Assembly (NCBI RefSeq): GCF_002980555.1
Contig: NZ_PVBT01000004.1
Coordinates: 248,001-312,000, forward strand
Length of the DNA stretch: 64,000 bases
Reading direction: 5' to 3'
DNA from: Phyllobacterium myrsinacearum
GTDB taxonomy: Bacteria; Pseudomonadota; Alphaproteobacteria; Rhizobiales; Rhizobiaceae
The notes beneath the pieces are model-generated. The model had not been told where the DNA came from, did not search any database, and saw nothing but the letters and a program-made list of their open reading frames with translations. Position numbers and translations under genes: made by a program. Below, piece by piece: positions 36,450 to 45,542 of this stretch (the stretch's first letter is position 1; every line of letters starts with the position of its first letter).

Positions 36450-37505
36450 TTACCGTTCGATCTTGCGGTTCCAGCGGTTGTTCCATTCCGGCCGGTTTTT
36501 GTTGATTGCGTCCCAGTCCACAACCTTGGCGTTGCCCATATAGGTCTGGAAGGCCGTCAATTTTTCTTCTCCTCCCGCTGTTCCCGCACGCGTCTTGACG
36601 TTGGAAGGGACGATATTCCCCTTGTCCAGCGCCTTGGCCTGTGCTTCGGCGGAGAGAAGATACTGGGCCAGTTTCTGGCTGAGTTCCGGTTCGCTGTTGT
36701 TGGCGATCACGCACTCGGAGACCGTCAATACGACCGAGCCTTCTTTCGGCTGGGCATATTCGACCGGGATGCCCTTTTCCTTCAGATTGTTGACGGCAGT
36801 CGGTGTCAGCGGGAAGATCGCGGCATCGCCGGTCTGGACCATTTCCGAGATTTTTGCCGAACTGGAGATATATTCAAGAACATTCTTGCCAATTGTATCG
36901 GCGAATTTTTCGAATCCCGGTTCGACATTGTTCTCATCGCCGCCTTGGATCCGGTTGAACATCAGAAACGCATGCAGACCAAAGGTCGAGACGGAAGCCG
37001 ACTGGAAGACAACCTTGCCCTTGAATTTGGGATCGGCAAGATCCATCCACGATGTCGGTGCACTCCAGCGGTTCTGGTCGAACATCTGCTTGTTGTAGGC
37101 AAGGCCGGTCATACCCATGTCAATGCCGACGGCCATGTCGTCCTTCATGCGTGCTCCGGGCGTGATGTCGCCAAGAACAGGGGATGCCTGCAGTTTCTGG
37201 CACAGGCCCGTGCCAATCGCCCGGACCATGACACCGTCGTCCAGGAACATGACGTGCATCTGCGGATTGTCCTTGGCGGCGGTTGCCTTGGCAAGAATAT
37301 CGGCGGATGTGCCCGGTACGACGACCACCTTGACGTCATTAGCCTTTTCAAATTCAGGAAAGACATCCTGGGTGAATGTGCGCTCGTAATTCCCGCCATT
37401 CATCCCGACATAGAGCGTTTTCGTTTCAGCCTGAGCGTGCGAGGCGGCAAAAGCAGCCACGGTCAGGGTGATCGTGGATACCAGGCAATTATTCAACCAT
37501 TTCAT
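36450..37505 (-). CDS. Spermidine/putrescine-type ABC substrate-binding protein
   Basis: 351 residues with a Sec signal peptide (KWLNNCLVSTITLTVAAFAA, cleavage near AQA-ET about residue 26) and mature start KTLYVGMNGGNYERTF of the PotD/AfuA group. VGIDMGMTGLAYNKQMFD near residue 125 is the conserved hinge region. It is the last gene of the operon, after the enzymes, which is an unusual position for a highly needed receptor. Start at 37505 preceded by GGGAAC; 37526 is an alternative. Confidence 0.9.
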   Translation of the reverse strand: MKWLNNCLVSTITLTVAAFAASHAQAETKTLYVGMNGGNYERTFTQDVFPEFEKANDVKVVVVPGTSADILAKATAAKDNPQMHVMFLDDGVMVRAIGTGLCQKLQASPVLGDITPGARMKDDMAVGIDMGMTGLAYNKQMFDQNRWSAPTSWMDLADPKFKGKVVFQSASVSTFGLHAFLMFNRIQGGDENNVEPGFEKFADTIGKNVLEYISSSAKISEMVQTGDAAIFPLTPTAVNNLKEKGIPVEYAQPKEGSVVLTVSECVIANNSEPELSQKLAQYLLSAEAQAKALDKGNIVPSNVKTRAGTAGGEEKLTAFQTYMGNAKVVDWDAINKNRPEWNNRWNRKIER

Positions 37506-38655
37506 TGTGAGTTCCCTTTTTCTCATTGTGTTGTGAAGACATGTTCCGGAAGCGTTCAATCGAAAAGGCATCGATCGGCGTTGCTGTTTCGCCTGATGTG
37601 ACGAGGTCGCACAAAATGGCGCCCACTGCCGGTGCCACCTGAAAACCGGCGCCGCAAAAGCCGAATGCATGAAAAAGTCCCGGTGTCGTGCCGCTGGGGC
37701 CAATGACGGGATTGTTGTCGGGAAGCTGTCCTTCCGTCCCCGACCAGAACCGGATCACATGTGCGCCGGCAAGATGCGGGAAAAGCGTGGTGGCCCGTTT
37801 CATGACGGAGAGCGCCGCTGTCGTGGATGGGCGGGAAAAATCGGGGTCGGCAAGGGCGTAACCGCGCCCGCCGCCCATGATATAGTTTCCGCGCGTCACC
37901 TGCCGACAGTAGAAGCCGCCGCCTTCTTCGCCCAGGCTGACGGGCAATCGCGGTGCCAGAGGCTCGGTCACGACCATCGAGGGATAGATGCGCGAGAGCG
38001 GCGCTGGTTCATCGAAACCGGCGGCAATTTTGTTGGCCCAGGCACCGGCGCTGTTGATGAGGAAGCGGCAGGTTATTTCGCAATCTGCGCCCGCCTGAAG
38101 GGCAAACCCGTCATTTGTGTGCACGGCCGCATGAACAGCTGTGTGTTCAAGGACAATCGCCCCGGCATCCCGTGCTGCCTTGGCAAAGGCTGGCGATACC
38201 AGCCGGGGATTGGCCTGTCCGTCGTCCGGGCACAACGAAGCGCCGGCAATGTTTCCGGACAGCCAAGGGAAACGGGCTTTCGCCATCGCGCCGGTGTAGA
38301 GCTCGAGATCAAGACCAAAGGATTTTACGGTTTCCGCGTAGTGTTCGAGCTTTGCGAAATCCTCCGGCGTGCGCGCGAGTTTCAGATGGCCGCTGCGCTG
38401 GTATTCTCCATCGATCCCGATCAAAGCGTTTAGTTGCGGCCAGATCTGGTGTGCCCGTTGCGAGAGTGGCAGCTGGCCCATCGGGCGGCCCTGACGCCGC
38501 ACGCCGCCATAGTTCACGCCGCTCGCTTGCGCCCCGCAAAAGCCCTTGTCCATGAGGATGACCGAGAGGCCCGCCAAGCGCAGTGCAAGCGCGGCCGAAC
38601 TGCCAACAAGGCCGCCGCCAATGATGGCCACATCCGCGGAGAAGCGCCGGGTCAT
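37489..38655 (-). CDS. FAD-dependent amino acid/opine oxidase subunit (DAO family)
   Basis: 388 residues with GG-doublet FAD site DVAIIGGGLVGSSAALALRL near residue 7 and the DAO-type C-terminal IRFWSGTEGQLPDNNPVIG and FHAFGFCGAGFQVAPAVG. Similar to OoxB, HcnC and glycine/sarcosine oxidase beta subunits. It pairs with the pyridine nucleotide-disulfide-like subunit and the 2Fe-2S protein upstream to make a membrane-linked dehydrogenase of an imine-forming type. Overlaps the receptor gene by 17 bases and the previous subunit by four. Confidence 0.9.
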   Translation of the reverse strand: MTRRFSADVAIIGGGLVGSSAALALRLAGLSVILMDKGFCGAQASGVNYGGVRRQGRPMGQLPLSQRAHQIWPQLNALIGIDGEYQRSGHLKLARTPEDFAKLEHYAETVKSFGLDLELYTGAMAKARFPWLSGNIAGASLCPDDGQANPRLVSPAFAKAARDAGAIVLEHTAVHAAVHTNDGFALQAGADCEITCRFLINSAGAWANKIAAGFDEPAPLSRIYPSMVVTEPLAPRLPVSLGEEGGGFYCRQVTRGNYIMGGGRGYALADPDFSRPSTTAALSVMKRATTLFPHLAGAHVIRFWSGTEGQLPDNNPVIGPSGTTPGLFHAFGFCGAGFQVAPAVGAILCDLVTSGETATPIDAFSIERFRNMSSQHNEKKGTHNEMVE

Positions 38656-40022
38656 GAGCCAGCCTCGTGCAGAGACAGCGGCAGCGGCTTGATGGGCGCC
38701 TGCGCCCGCAAGCGGCCGATCTCCGGGAGTTTGAGCTTTTGCGTCGAGGCAAGGATTTCAGCCATGGCCGCGCTGCACATACGGCCCTGACAGCGGCCCA
38801 TGCCGGCGCGGCTGAGCGCTTTCAGCCGATTGAGCTCGCGAAGGTCGTTTCCATGCACGGTGTCGATAACGGAGGAAACGGTGATTTCCTCGCAGCGGCA
38901 GAGTGTTGTCGCACCGGGAATCTGGTCAAACCAGTTTTGCGGAAAGGGAAAAGCCTTTTCGAGAATGTCTCTCAATTTGGCTTTGCGCCGGCGCGCTCCG
39001 GCAAGCACGGACATGCGCCGGGGATCAGCGGCCATTCCGGAATCCTGAATCACGGCGAGGGCGGCAAGTTCACCGGAAATCTCCGCGGCATCGGCGCCGG
39101 CAATGCCGCTGCCATCACCGGCAAGGTAAATACCTTTGCAGCTTGTGCGGCCTGCATCGTCCGTTGCCGGCAGCCAGGTACGATCCCTGTCATCAAAGCG
39201 GAATGGACAGCCTGCAAGGTCAGCCAACTGCGTTTCGGCGCGAAGTGCAAAACCATAAGCCACTGCATCGCACGCTATGGAATGCGTCTTTGCGCCTGAC
39301 TTAAAATTCAACCCCTCGACATGTTGAGAGCCGTCCACGCCCGTTGGACGAACGTTGTAGTGAAGCTTTACCCCGCGGCGCACGAGCCTTGCTGCGTAGG
39401 ACATGCCTGTAAGCACAAGACGCGGATCGAACCGGATAGCGGAGAGAAGATTGAGCTTGGCCGCAAACGGAGCTGTGTCGAGCACGGCGGCCACATCGCC
39501 GCCAGCCTTCACATATTGCCAGGCAACCAGGTAGAGAAGCGGGCCTGATCCGAGGAAGACGACCCTCTTGCCGATGGTGCAGCCCTGCGCTTTCAGCGCG
39601 GTCTGGGCTGCGCCCAGCGTATAGACGCCCGGCAATGTCCAGCCGGGAAAAGGCAGCACGCGGTCCGTGGCACCGGTTGTCAGTATCAGGTTCTGAAAAC
39701 CGATCCGTTGATGCACTCCATTTGCGGTGAGGTGGAGCTGATTGTCCGCAATATTCCAGACCAGTGTCTGCGGCCGGTAGTCGATGGACGGGAGCAGAGC
39801 ATCGAACTCCCGGTGCAGTCGGGTGGCTTTGGCCGCTTCCGAACCATAAAGATCGGTTGCACTGCGGCCGTCATCGACGAGCGGGCGGCGGTAGATCTGG
39901 CCACCGGCACGCAAACCTTCGTCAATTACAACCGGACGCAGCCCCGCGGCGACAAGCGCTTTGGCGGCGCAGATTCCTGCGGGCCCGGCTCCGACAACAA
40001 CAACGGACGCAGTCTCATTCAT
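38652..40022 (-). CDS. FAD/NAD(P)-binding oxidase subunit with BFD-like iron-sulfur domain (OoxA/HcnB-like)
   Basis: 456 residues: N-terminal Rossmann site VVVVGAGPAGICAAKALVAA, GGQIYRRP motif near residue 42, second dinucleotide site KRVVFLGSGPLLYLVAW near 140, ATDDAG and YLAGDGSGIAGAD near 275-300, and a C-terminal BFD-like region with Cys cluster (TLCRCEEIT near 375 and GMGRCQGRMC near 407) for a 2Fe-2S center. This architecture is that of OoxA/NoxA and HcnB. Start at 40022 overlaps the small 2Fe-2S gene by 8 bases. Confidence 0.92.
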   Translation of the reverse strand: MNETASVVVVGAGPAGICAAKALVAAGLRPVVIDEGLRAGGQIYRRPLVDDGRSATDLYGSEAAKATRLHREFDALLPSIDYRPQTLVWNIADNQLHLTANGVHQRIGFQNLILTTGATDRVLPFPGWTLPGVYTLGAAQTALKAQGCTIGKRVVFLGSGPLLYLVAWQYVKAGGDVAAVLDTAPFAAKLNLLSAIRFDPRLVLTGMSYAARLVRRGVKLHYNVRPTGVDGSQHVEGLNFKSGAKTHSIACDAVAYGFALRAETQLADLAGCPFRFDDRDRTWLPATDDAGRTSCKGIYLAGDGSGIAGADAAEISGELAALAVIQDSGMAADPRRMSVLAGARRRKAKLRDILEKAFPFPQNWFDQIPGATTLCRCEEITVSSVIDTVHGNDLRELNRLKALSRAGMGRCQGRMCSAAMAEILASTQKLKLPEIGRLRAQAPIKPLPLSLHEAGS

Positions 40023-40323
40023 TGCCGGATTCTCTTGTTGTAAACGCCATATGTGCTTCGAGCGGCGTGGTGCATGCGCGCACCCGTGTTCCACAGGCAA
40101 GGGTCACGAAGCAATCCTGACACGCTCCGATAAGACAGAACCCTGCACGCGGTTCGCTGGTGAATTCACTCCTGCGCAACTGGCCGGTCACCGACATGAT
40201 GGCCACGAGCACTGTGTCGCCGCGCCGTCCCGAGTAGGCGGTGCCGTCTATCGTAAACGGGATATGCGCGTCGTCGCGTCTGAAGTGGCGCTGAAACTGG
40301 GGCCGGGAATGATGCGTCGCCAT
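40015..40323 (-). CDS. 2Fe-2S ferredoxin-like subunit (HcnA/OoxC-like)
   Basis: 102 residues; FCLIGACQDCFVTLACGTRV contains the CxxxxCxxC of plant-type ferredoxin domains, with a further Cys in RVRACTTPL about 12 residues on. Third component of the opine-oxidase-like complex; electrons would pass from the FAD subunits to this center and then to the respiratory chain. Stop overlaps the next subunit; its own start shares base 40323 with the permease stop. Confidence 0.9.
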   Translation of the reverse strand: MATHHSRPQFQRHFRRDDAHIPFTIDGTAYSGRRGDTVLVAIMSVTGQLRRSEFTSEPRAGFCLIGACQDCFVTLACGTRVRACTTPLEAHMAFTTRESGNE

Positions 40324-41117
40324 CAGCCTTTTCCAACCAGCAGTTGATCAAGCCCGAACAACCTGTCGAGGATGATCATCGTCACACCTGTCAGCGCGAT
40401 CATCAGGGTCGAGACAGCGGCCATCATCGGATCGATTGACTCGCTCGCATACATGTACATGCGCACCGGCAGGGTGACCGTTGATGGCGCAGTCACGAAG
40501 ATGGACATGGTCAGTTCGTCAAAGCTGTTGATGAAGGCGAGCAGCCATCCGCCGCTGATGCCAGGCAGGAGCATCGGGAAGGTGATGCGCCGGAATACGG
40601 TCCACTCACCGGCACCAAGCGTACGCGCCGCCATTTCAGCGCTGAGGTCCATGCCGTTCAGGGCGGCCAATATCAGGCGGAGGGCATAGGGCATGATCAC
40701 CATCACATGGGCGGCCACGAGCCAGCCGAATGAACCGGTTGCACCGATGAACGAAAAGAGGCGCAGGAATGCCACGCCAATCACCAGATGTGGAATGATG
40801 AGCGGCGACAGAAACAGGGCATTGAGTGCATCCCTGCCTCTGAACGAATAGCGGGTGATGGCAAGCGCTGAGGGCACGGCGAGCATCGTGGAGATGGTTG
40901 CCGAAAACAACGCCAGACGCGCGCTGTTCCAGAACGAGGCGACGAAGTCGGGATGATGGAAGACCGCCGCAAACCACCGCAGGGATAGGCCATCCCATGG
41001 CAGGGAAAGCGTGTTCTGGGGCGTGAAGGCGACAAGACAGACCACAATCAGGGGTGCCAGCACGAAAAGCACGATCAGCGTGTGAAATGCGAGGGCAAAG
41101 GGGCCGTTCTTCTGCAT
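40323..41117 (-). CDS. Spermidine/putrescine-type ABC permease, PotC-like
   Basis: 264 residues, six helices (first ALAFHTLIVLFVLAPLIVVC), EAA loop NGMDLSAEMAARTLGAGEWT near residue 166. Start at 41117 4 bases after the PotB-like stop; the frame is open further upstream but the family begins here (MQKNGPFALAF). Partners the PotB-like protein. Confidence 0.93.
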   Translation of the reverse strand: MQKNGPFALAFHTLIVLFVLAPLIVVCLVAFTPQNTLSLPWDGLSLRWFAAVFHHPDFVASFWNSARLALFSATISTMLAVPSALAITRYSFRGRDALNALFLSPLIIPHLVIGVAFLRLFSFIGATGSFGWLVAAHVMVIMPYALRLILAALNGMDLSAEMAARTLGAGEWTVFRRITFPMLLPGISGGWLLAFINSFDELTMSIFVTAPSTVTLPVRMYMYASESIDPMMAAVSTLMIALTGVTMIILDRLFGLDQLLVGKG

Positions 41118-41121
41118 GGGA

Positions 41122-41994
41122 TTATCCGAGCCTCCGCTTTGCCTGACGCTCCACCATGCGGTTGTAGGCCAGCATGATCGCAAGATTGGCCAGGAGCACG
41201 ATGATGGCGATCGCCGCGCCGAGCGGCCAGTTCAGCTCGATCAGATATTCATCGTAGACCACGGTCGCAGCCATTTTGAGCCGCCGTCCGCCAAGCAGGC
41301 CCGGGATGGCAAAGGCACTGGCCGAAAGCCCGAAAACGATCAGGCTGCCGGAGAGAATGCCGAGCGTTGCCTGGGGAAAGACAACCCGCCGCAAGGCGGT
41401 AAACCGCGAAGCGCCCAGCGACAGGGCGGCAGCCTCAACCGTCGGATCAAGCTTCTGCAAGGCGGTCCACACCGGAATGACCATGAAGGGCAGCATGATG
41501 TGAACGAGCGCGATGACAATGGCCGTTTCCGTATAAAGCAGTTGTACCGGCTCAAGGCCGAGCACGGCCAGTGCGTGGTTGACGAGGCCGTCGCGGCCGA
41601 GCAGCATGCTCCAGCCAAAGGTCCTGACAACGACGGACACCAAAAGCGGCCCGATGATGACCAGCAGGAAGATCGAGCGCCATGGCTTGCCCATGCGCGT
41701 GAGAATATAGGCCTCCGGTGTTCCCAGTAGGACCGCGATCACCGTGGTGAGCAAGGCAAGACGCAGTGTCCGCCAGAATATGGCGAGGTAGTAGGGATCC
41801 TGGAGAACGGTCAGATAGTTTGCCGTTGTGTACTGGTTTCGCACCCCGCTGCTGTAATCATAGACATTGAATGACAGAACGGCTGTCAATGCGAGGGGCA
41901 AAAGAATGAGCCCGACAAAGAGCAATGTCGCCGGTGCTGCGAGAAGGAACGGTGCCAGCGGACGCGGCTGGGTTCTGGTTGCAGCGCCTGTCAT
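41122..41994 (-). CDS. Spermidine/putrescine-type ABC permease, PotB-like
   Basis: 290 residues, six helices (APFLLAAPATLLFVGLILLP first), EAA region LDPTVEAAALSLGASRFTAL near residue 188. Start at 41994 where ATG overlaps the ATPase stop (ATGA); the open frame extends back to 42246 inside the ATPase gene and is not real. Together with PotC-like and PotA-like proteins makes the importer. Confidence 0.93.
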   Translation of the reverse strand: MTGAATRTQPRPLAPFLLAAPATLLFVGLILLPLALTAVLSFNVYDYSSGVRNQYTTANYLTVLQDPYYLAIFWRTLRLALLTTVIAVLLGTPEAYILTRMGKPWRSIFLLVIIGPLLVSVVVRTFGWSMLLGRDGLVNHALAVLGLEPVQLLYTETAIVIALVHIMLPFMVIPVWTALQKLDPTVEAAALSLGASRFTALRRVVFPQATLGILSGSLIVFGLSASAFAIPGLLGGRRLKMAATVVYDEYLIELNWPLGAAIAIIVLLANLAIMLAYNRMVERQAKRRLG

Positions 41995-43094
41995 GATTGC
42001 AGAGCGCTTTCTTGTTCCGCGGCCAATACCCGGCATTCTTCGATGTTCCACGTTAGTCCCGTGATGTCTCCCTCGGATGGCGGGGGAGCGCCGAGATTGG
42101 CCACCGCTACGGATATTTCGCCCGCCGGGGTCGAAACGCTGAGAAGCCAGTGGTTCCCAAGAAAGTAACGGCTCGATACCGGTCCGTGCAGCATGGCGCC
42201 GGCGGGATCCGTCAACCGGATCTTTTCCGGTCTGACCGACAGGCAAAGTTCGCCGCCGGGATAGCTGCCGGTTGCCGGGATTTTCAGATCCGTGTTGTCA
42301 ACGCGCAGTGATACGCCTGTTGCTTCATTCATCGCCCGGGCAGCCAGAAAATTCGACTTGCCGACGAAGGAGGAAATGAAGTTGTTCTTCGGATGTTCGT
42401 ACAGGCTGTAGGGATGATCGACCTGCGTGATCTTTCCGCCTTCCATCACCACAACCCTATCGCTGATGGACAGGGCTTCCGCCTGGTCGTGGGTTACCAT
42501 GATCGTGGTGATGCCGACGACGCGCTGAATGCGGCGCAGTTCGAATTGCATCTCTTCGCGCAGTTTTGCGTCGAGATTCGAGAGGGGTTCGTCGAGAAGC
42601 AATACGGGCGGCTTGATCACCAGCGCCCTGGCGATGGCCACCCGCTGGCGCTGGCCGCCGGACATTTCACGCGGATAACGGTCGGCAAGGCTGGTCAGCT
42701 TGACCAGCGAAAGGATTTCCGCAACCTGTCTGTCACGCTCAGCCTTTGCAACCTTTCGCATTTCCAGGCCGAAGGCGACATTCTGCGCAACGGTCATGTG
42801 CGGAAAGAGCGCATAGCTCTGGAAGACAACGCCAAGGCCGCGTCTGGCCGGTTTCTCCCGTGTGATATCCCGGCCATCGAGGGTAATTCTGCCGTTTGTC
42901 GGCGTCACCAGTCCTGCAATCATCTGGAGGGTCGTTGTCTTGCCGCAACCGGATGGCCCCAGCAGCGAAATGAATTCGCCCCTTTCGATTTCCAGATCAA
43001 AATCGCGAACAGCCGCAAACTCTCCGTAAAGTTTGGAAACCTGCTCGAGCTGCAAAAATCCCATGCCGCAATCCCCTGTATTCAGATCCGCCAT
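41991..43094 (-). CDS. Spermidine/putrescine-type ABC ATPase, PotA-like
   Basis: 367 residues: Walker A LGPSGCGKTT near residue 49, [56 protein letters not shown], and a TOBE_2 domain from about 275 (LCLSVRPEKIRL). The first gene of the operon and promoter-proximal. Either 43094 or the Met at 43064 (MGFLQLEQVSKLYG) could be the start; the latter fits the usual N-terminal length. Confidence 0.93.
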   Translation of the reverse strand: MADLNTGDCGMGFLQLEQVSKLYGEFAAVRDFDLEIERGEFISLLGPSGCGKTTTLQMIAGLVTPTNGRITLDGRDITREKPARRGLGVVFQSYALFPHMTVAQNVAFGLEMRKVAKAERDRQVAEILSLVKLTSLADRYPREMSGGQRQRVAIARALVIKPPVLLLDEPLSNLDAKLREEMQFELRRIQRVVGITTIMVTHDQAEALSISDRVVVMEGGKITQVDHPYSLYEHPKNNFISSFVGKSNFLAARAMNEATGVSLRVDNTDLKIPATGSYPGGELCLSVRPEKIRLTDPAGAMLHGPVSSRYFLGNHWLLSVSTPAGEISVAVANLGAPPPSEGDITGLTWNIEECRVLAAEQESALQS

Positions 43095-43160
43095 CGTGGT
43101 TGCTGTGTGGCAGTTTCACTATTAGTGACCGGAATTCGCAAGGTTCAGCAATTAGAATCT

Positions 43161-43199
43161 TGTATTTTGGAATAATAATAATAAAAATTCCGGAATACA
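43161..43199. promoter_or_regulatory. IclR-type operator between PotA-like gene and IclR gene
   Basis: Imperfect inverted repeat: TGTATTTTGGAAT at 43161-43173 and ATTCCGGAATACA at 43187-43199, 11 of 13 pairs matched with a 13-base AT-rich centre. IclR-family operators carry GGAA/TTCC-type arms. It sits 67 bases before the PotA-like start and about 40 before the IclR start. Confidence 0.6.
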
Positions 43200-43237
43200 A
43201 AATTATGTTGCACATTAGGGGGGTAGTGGTCGCGGAA

Positions 43238-44047
43238 ATGAAAGAGCAGATCGAGACAAGCACGAGCCTGAACAAGGCCGTAAATCTCATGCGGGCACTC
43301 GCAGGCGGGCCGGCAGAGGGCATGCGCCTGAAGGATCTGGCCGTGACTGTCGGGTTGAATCAACCGTCGGCCCATCGCTTGCTGAAATCGCTGGTTGCAG
43401 AGAGCCTGGTCGAGCAACTGCCGGGCAGCAAATTGTATCGCCTGTCACTTGAGTTCTTTTCAATGGCTGCTCAGGCGCGCCGCCGCGATGGCATTCTGGA
43501 GATCGCAAGGCCGTCACTCCTGCGGCTCTCGGCAACCCTGAATGACACGGTGTTTCTTCTTGTGCGCAGCAATTTTGATGCTGTCTGCCTGGACCGCGTG
43601 GAAGGCCCCTTCCCGATACGCTCCTTTACCGGGGATATCGGCGGGAAGGTGCCGCTTGGAATTGGTCAGGGGAGTATTGCCATTCTGGCCTTTCTGCCGG
43701 AACCGGAACGCGACGCAATCATTCAATTCAATATGCCCCGCATTCTTGACCGCTCGCAGATCGACGAGGTCGATTTGCGTATCAAGATTGAGGAAGTGCG
43801 GCGCTTGGGAGCGGCTCATATCAATTTCGACATGATCGCGGGCATGGCGGGTCTTGGTGTGCCCATCATTGACAACAAGGGCAGTGCGGTCGCCGCTCTC
43901 AGCATCGGTACACTGTCCGACCGGCTGACTGACGCACGCCGCGCTACCATGACGGAACTTTTGAAGTCAGAGGCGGCTGCGATCAGCGCCAAGCTCAATC
44001 CCTTTGATCCGGCATTGCGTTATCCCAGCCAGGCGCTCTCGCGTTAG
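43238..44047 (+). CDS. IclR-family transcriptional regulator
   Basis: 269 residues: N-terminal winged helix (TSLNKAVNLMRALAGGP; LKDLAVTVGLNQPSAHRLLK) and IclR effector domain with VFLLVRSNFDAVCLDRVEG near residue 100 and GIGQGSIAILAFLP. The start is not certain: 43238 is an ATG with weak Shine-Dalgarno, while a GTG at 43226 sits after AGGGGG and an ATG at 43205 is also in frame. Divergent from the spermidine-type/opine-like operon, so it should control it; IclR regulators usually answer to small organic acids. Confidence 0.9.
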   Translation: MKEQIETSTSLNKAVNLMRALAGGPAEGMRLKDLAVTVGLNQPSAHRLLKSLVAESLVEQLPGSKLYRLSLEFFSMAAQARRRDGILEIARPSLLRLSATLNDTVFLLVRSNFDAVCLDRVEGPFPIRSFTGDIGGKVPLGIGQGSIAILAFLPEPERDAIIQFNMPRILDRSQIDEVDLRIKIEEVRRLGAAHINFDMIAGMAGLGVPIIDNKGSAVAALSIGTLSDRLTDARRATMTELLKSEAAAISAKLNPFDPALRYPSQALSR

Positions 44048-44373
44048 ACTCTGGGGCATCCCGTGGCATTATTTCTTCGGCAGGAACAGAATGGGGTAGC
44101 CGATGGGCCATCTCGCTCAATACCGCTTGACACCGCTCGAAAAGCCAGCTGCAAATACTCAGTGCTCCGCTGTCAAATGCGTTGCTGCAGGTTAAGACAA
44201 TTTGATTGAATTGTTGATGCAACGGATAATAATTGGCTGGTAGGGTAAAACTAGAATATTCAAAGACGACAACATGACGCGACATTTCGGGGAATGTGCG
44301 GTGTTGGCTGGGGGTCGGGTAACGGTTCGTTACTTTAGGCTGACAATTTTCTCTAACTGCTGAATGATCGACC
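44048..44373. other. Intergenic region between IclR and acyltransferase genes
   Basis: No convincing gene. An open frame on the minus strand across it has no recognisable domain. ACAATT at 44197-44202 and AATTGT at 44209-44214 form a 6-base inverted repeat with a 6-base spacer. Base composition is more AT-rich than the neighbouring genes toward the acyltransferase. Confidence 0.5.
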
Positions 44374-45456
44374 ATGTCATTAAACCGACTATCACATATC
44401 GATGGCCTGCGGGCCATCGCTGCGCTCTCTGTTCTGGTTCAACATATGTTCGGCGATCTACTGCGCAGCAGCGCTGCAGGACCAGGTCCTTTGTTCAGCT
44501 TCGCAAGCCAGTCGATCGACAATATCGACCTCGGACGCTTCGGCGTCGTTTTATTCTTTTTGATCAGCGGCTTCGTCGTCCCGTTCAGCATTCGCGGCGA
44601 TCGGCCTCTCAAGAGATTTGCGATATCGCGCTTGTTTCGGCTCTATCCGGCGCTATGGGTGGCGATCGCCGCACTCACGGTGCTGTACTGGAGTGACGGG
44701 AACACGCCGAGCCTTACGACAATCACCGCAAACTTGACGATGGCACCAACCCTGTTCGGCAAAACCTGGCTTTCCAGTATTTACTGGACATTGTTCATCG
44801 AACTCGTGTTCTATTTCCTGGCAGCCGCATTGTTTGCAACCAGATTGCTCTTTGATTTTCGCGCGATCTTTGCGTTTGGACTTCTTCTCGTGGCATCGAC
44901 AGTCCTGTCGATTCTGGCCCGGCTTCATTTCTCTGCCAACATTCCGGTCCAATATATCGGGTTGCATCTGTCATTCTTGTTTTGCGGATTGCTGCTGCGT
45001 CTGGCGATCGTGGAAAAGGTTCGATATGCCGGGCTGGCAGCGATCGGCCTGCTGTGTGTTCAGTTTGCTTCAATAGCGGCAATATCAGATTTTTCACTTG
45101 GGCGTGACGATGGTTTTGTCATCGCTGGGTTGCAACCGGTCCTGGGAGCCTATGCGCTTGCCGCTGTTGTTTTCATTGCTGCGGTCTGGAGCGCGCGACC
45201 AAATTTTGCGTTCCTTTCGTTCATCGGTCAGATTAGCTATTCGATATACCTGTTCCATTGGATCGTCTGTACGCTCGTCTACCGGGTTTTTCCGTTGACC
45301 GGGCAGTGGAGCGATCTGTTTGTTATGGGCCTGTGTGTTCTTCTTACGATTTTGGTCTCATGGGCCGTGTTTGTGGTCGTGGAAAAGCGGATGATCAATT
45401 TTGCAAAACGGTTGACAGCGGCAAGCAAGCCACTGCGCCCCGAGATGGTGATATGA
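44374..45456 (+). CDS. Acyltransferase 3 family membrane protein (OafA/YrhL-like)
   Basis: 360 residues. N-terminal SHIDGLRAIAALSVLVQHMF carries the family catalytic signature (HxDGLRAIAAL, with H after a membrane helix), then about ten membrane helices (FGVVLFFLISGFVVPFSI, IYWTLFIELVFYFLAAALF) with WTLxxExxFY in the middle. Such proteins O-acetylate or acylate surface polysaccharides. It stands alone between an IclR gene and the NRPS cluster. Codon use is somewhat more AT-rich than neighbours, hinting at separate acquisition, but this was judged by eye only. Confidence 0.9.
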   Translation: MSLNRLSHIDGLRAIAALSVLVQHMFGDLLRSSAAGPGPLFSFASQSIDNIDLGRFGVVLFFLISGFVVPFSIRGDRPLKRFAISRLFRLYPALWVAIAALTVLYWSDGNTPSLTTITANLTMAPTLFGKTWLSSIYWTLFIELVFYFLAAALFATRLLFDFRAIFAFGLLLVASTVLSILARLHFSANIPVQYIGLHLSFLFCGLLLRLAIVEKVRYAGLAAIGLLCVQFASIAAISDFSLGRDDGFVIAGLQPVLGAYALAAVVFIAAVWSARPNFAFLSFIGQISYSIYLFHWIVCTLVYRVFPLTGQWSDLFVMGLCVLLTILVSWAVFVVVEKRMINFAKRLTAASKPLRPEMVI

Positions 45457-45509
45457 CGTTGAGACCAGCCAAGTACGCACCGATATCCGGTCAAGGCAGA
45501 TAAGTTGGC

Positions 45510-45542
45510 GGGCCGGGCAGGTTAAGCGAACCCGCCCGGCCC
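45510..45542. terminator. Strong GC hairpin between convergent acyltransferase and phosphopantetheinyl transferase genes
   Basis: GGGCCGGGC (45510-45518) pairs perfectly with GCCCGGCCC (45534-45542); the stem extends inward across one A-C mismatch with GGTT/AACC. It overlaps the last codons of the transferase. No T-run on either side, so factor-independent function is uncertain. Confidence 0.4.

Noticed and set aside
43995-44417. 140-codon minus-strand frame after the IclR gene
   Set aside because: Overlaps the IclR and acyltransferase gene ends and lacks any domain.
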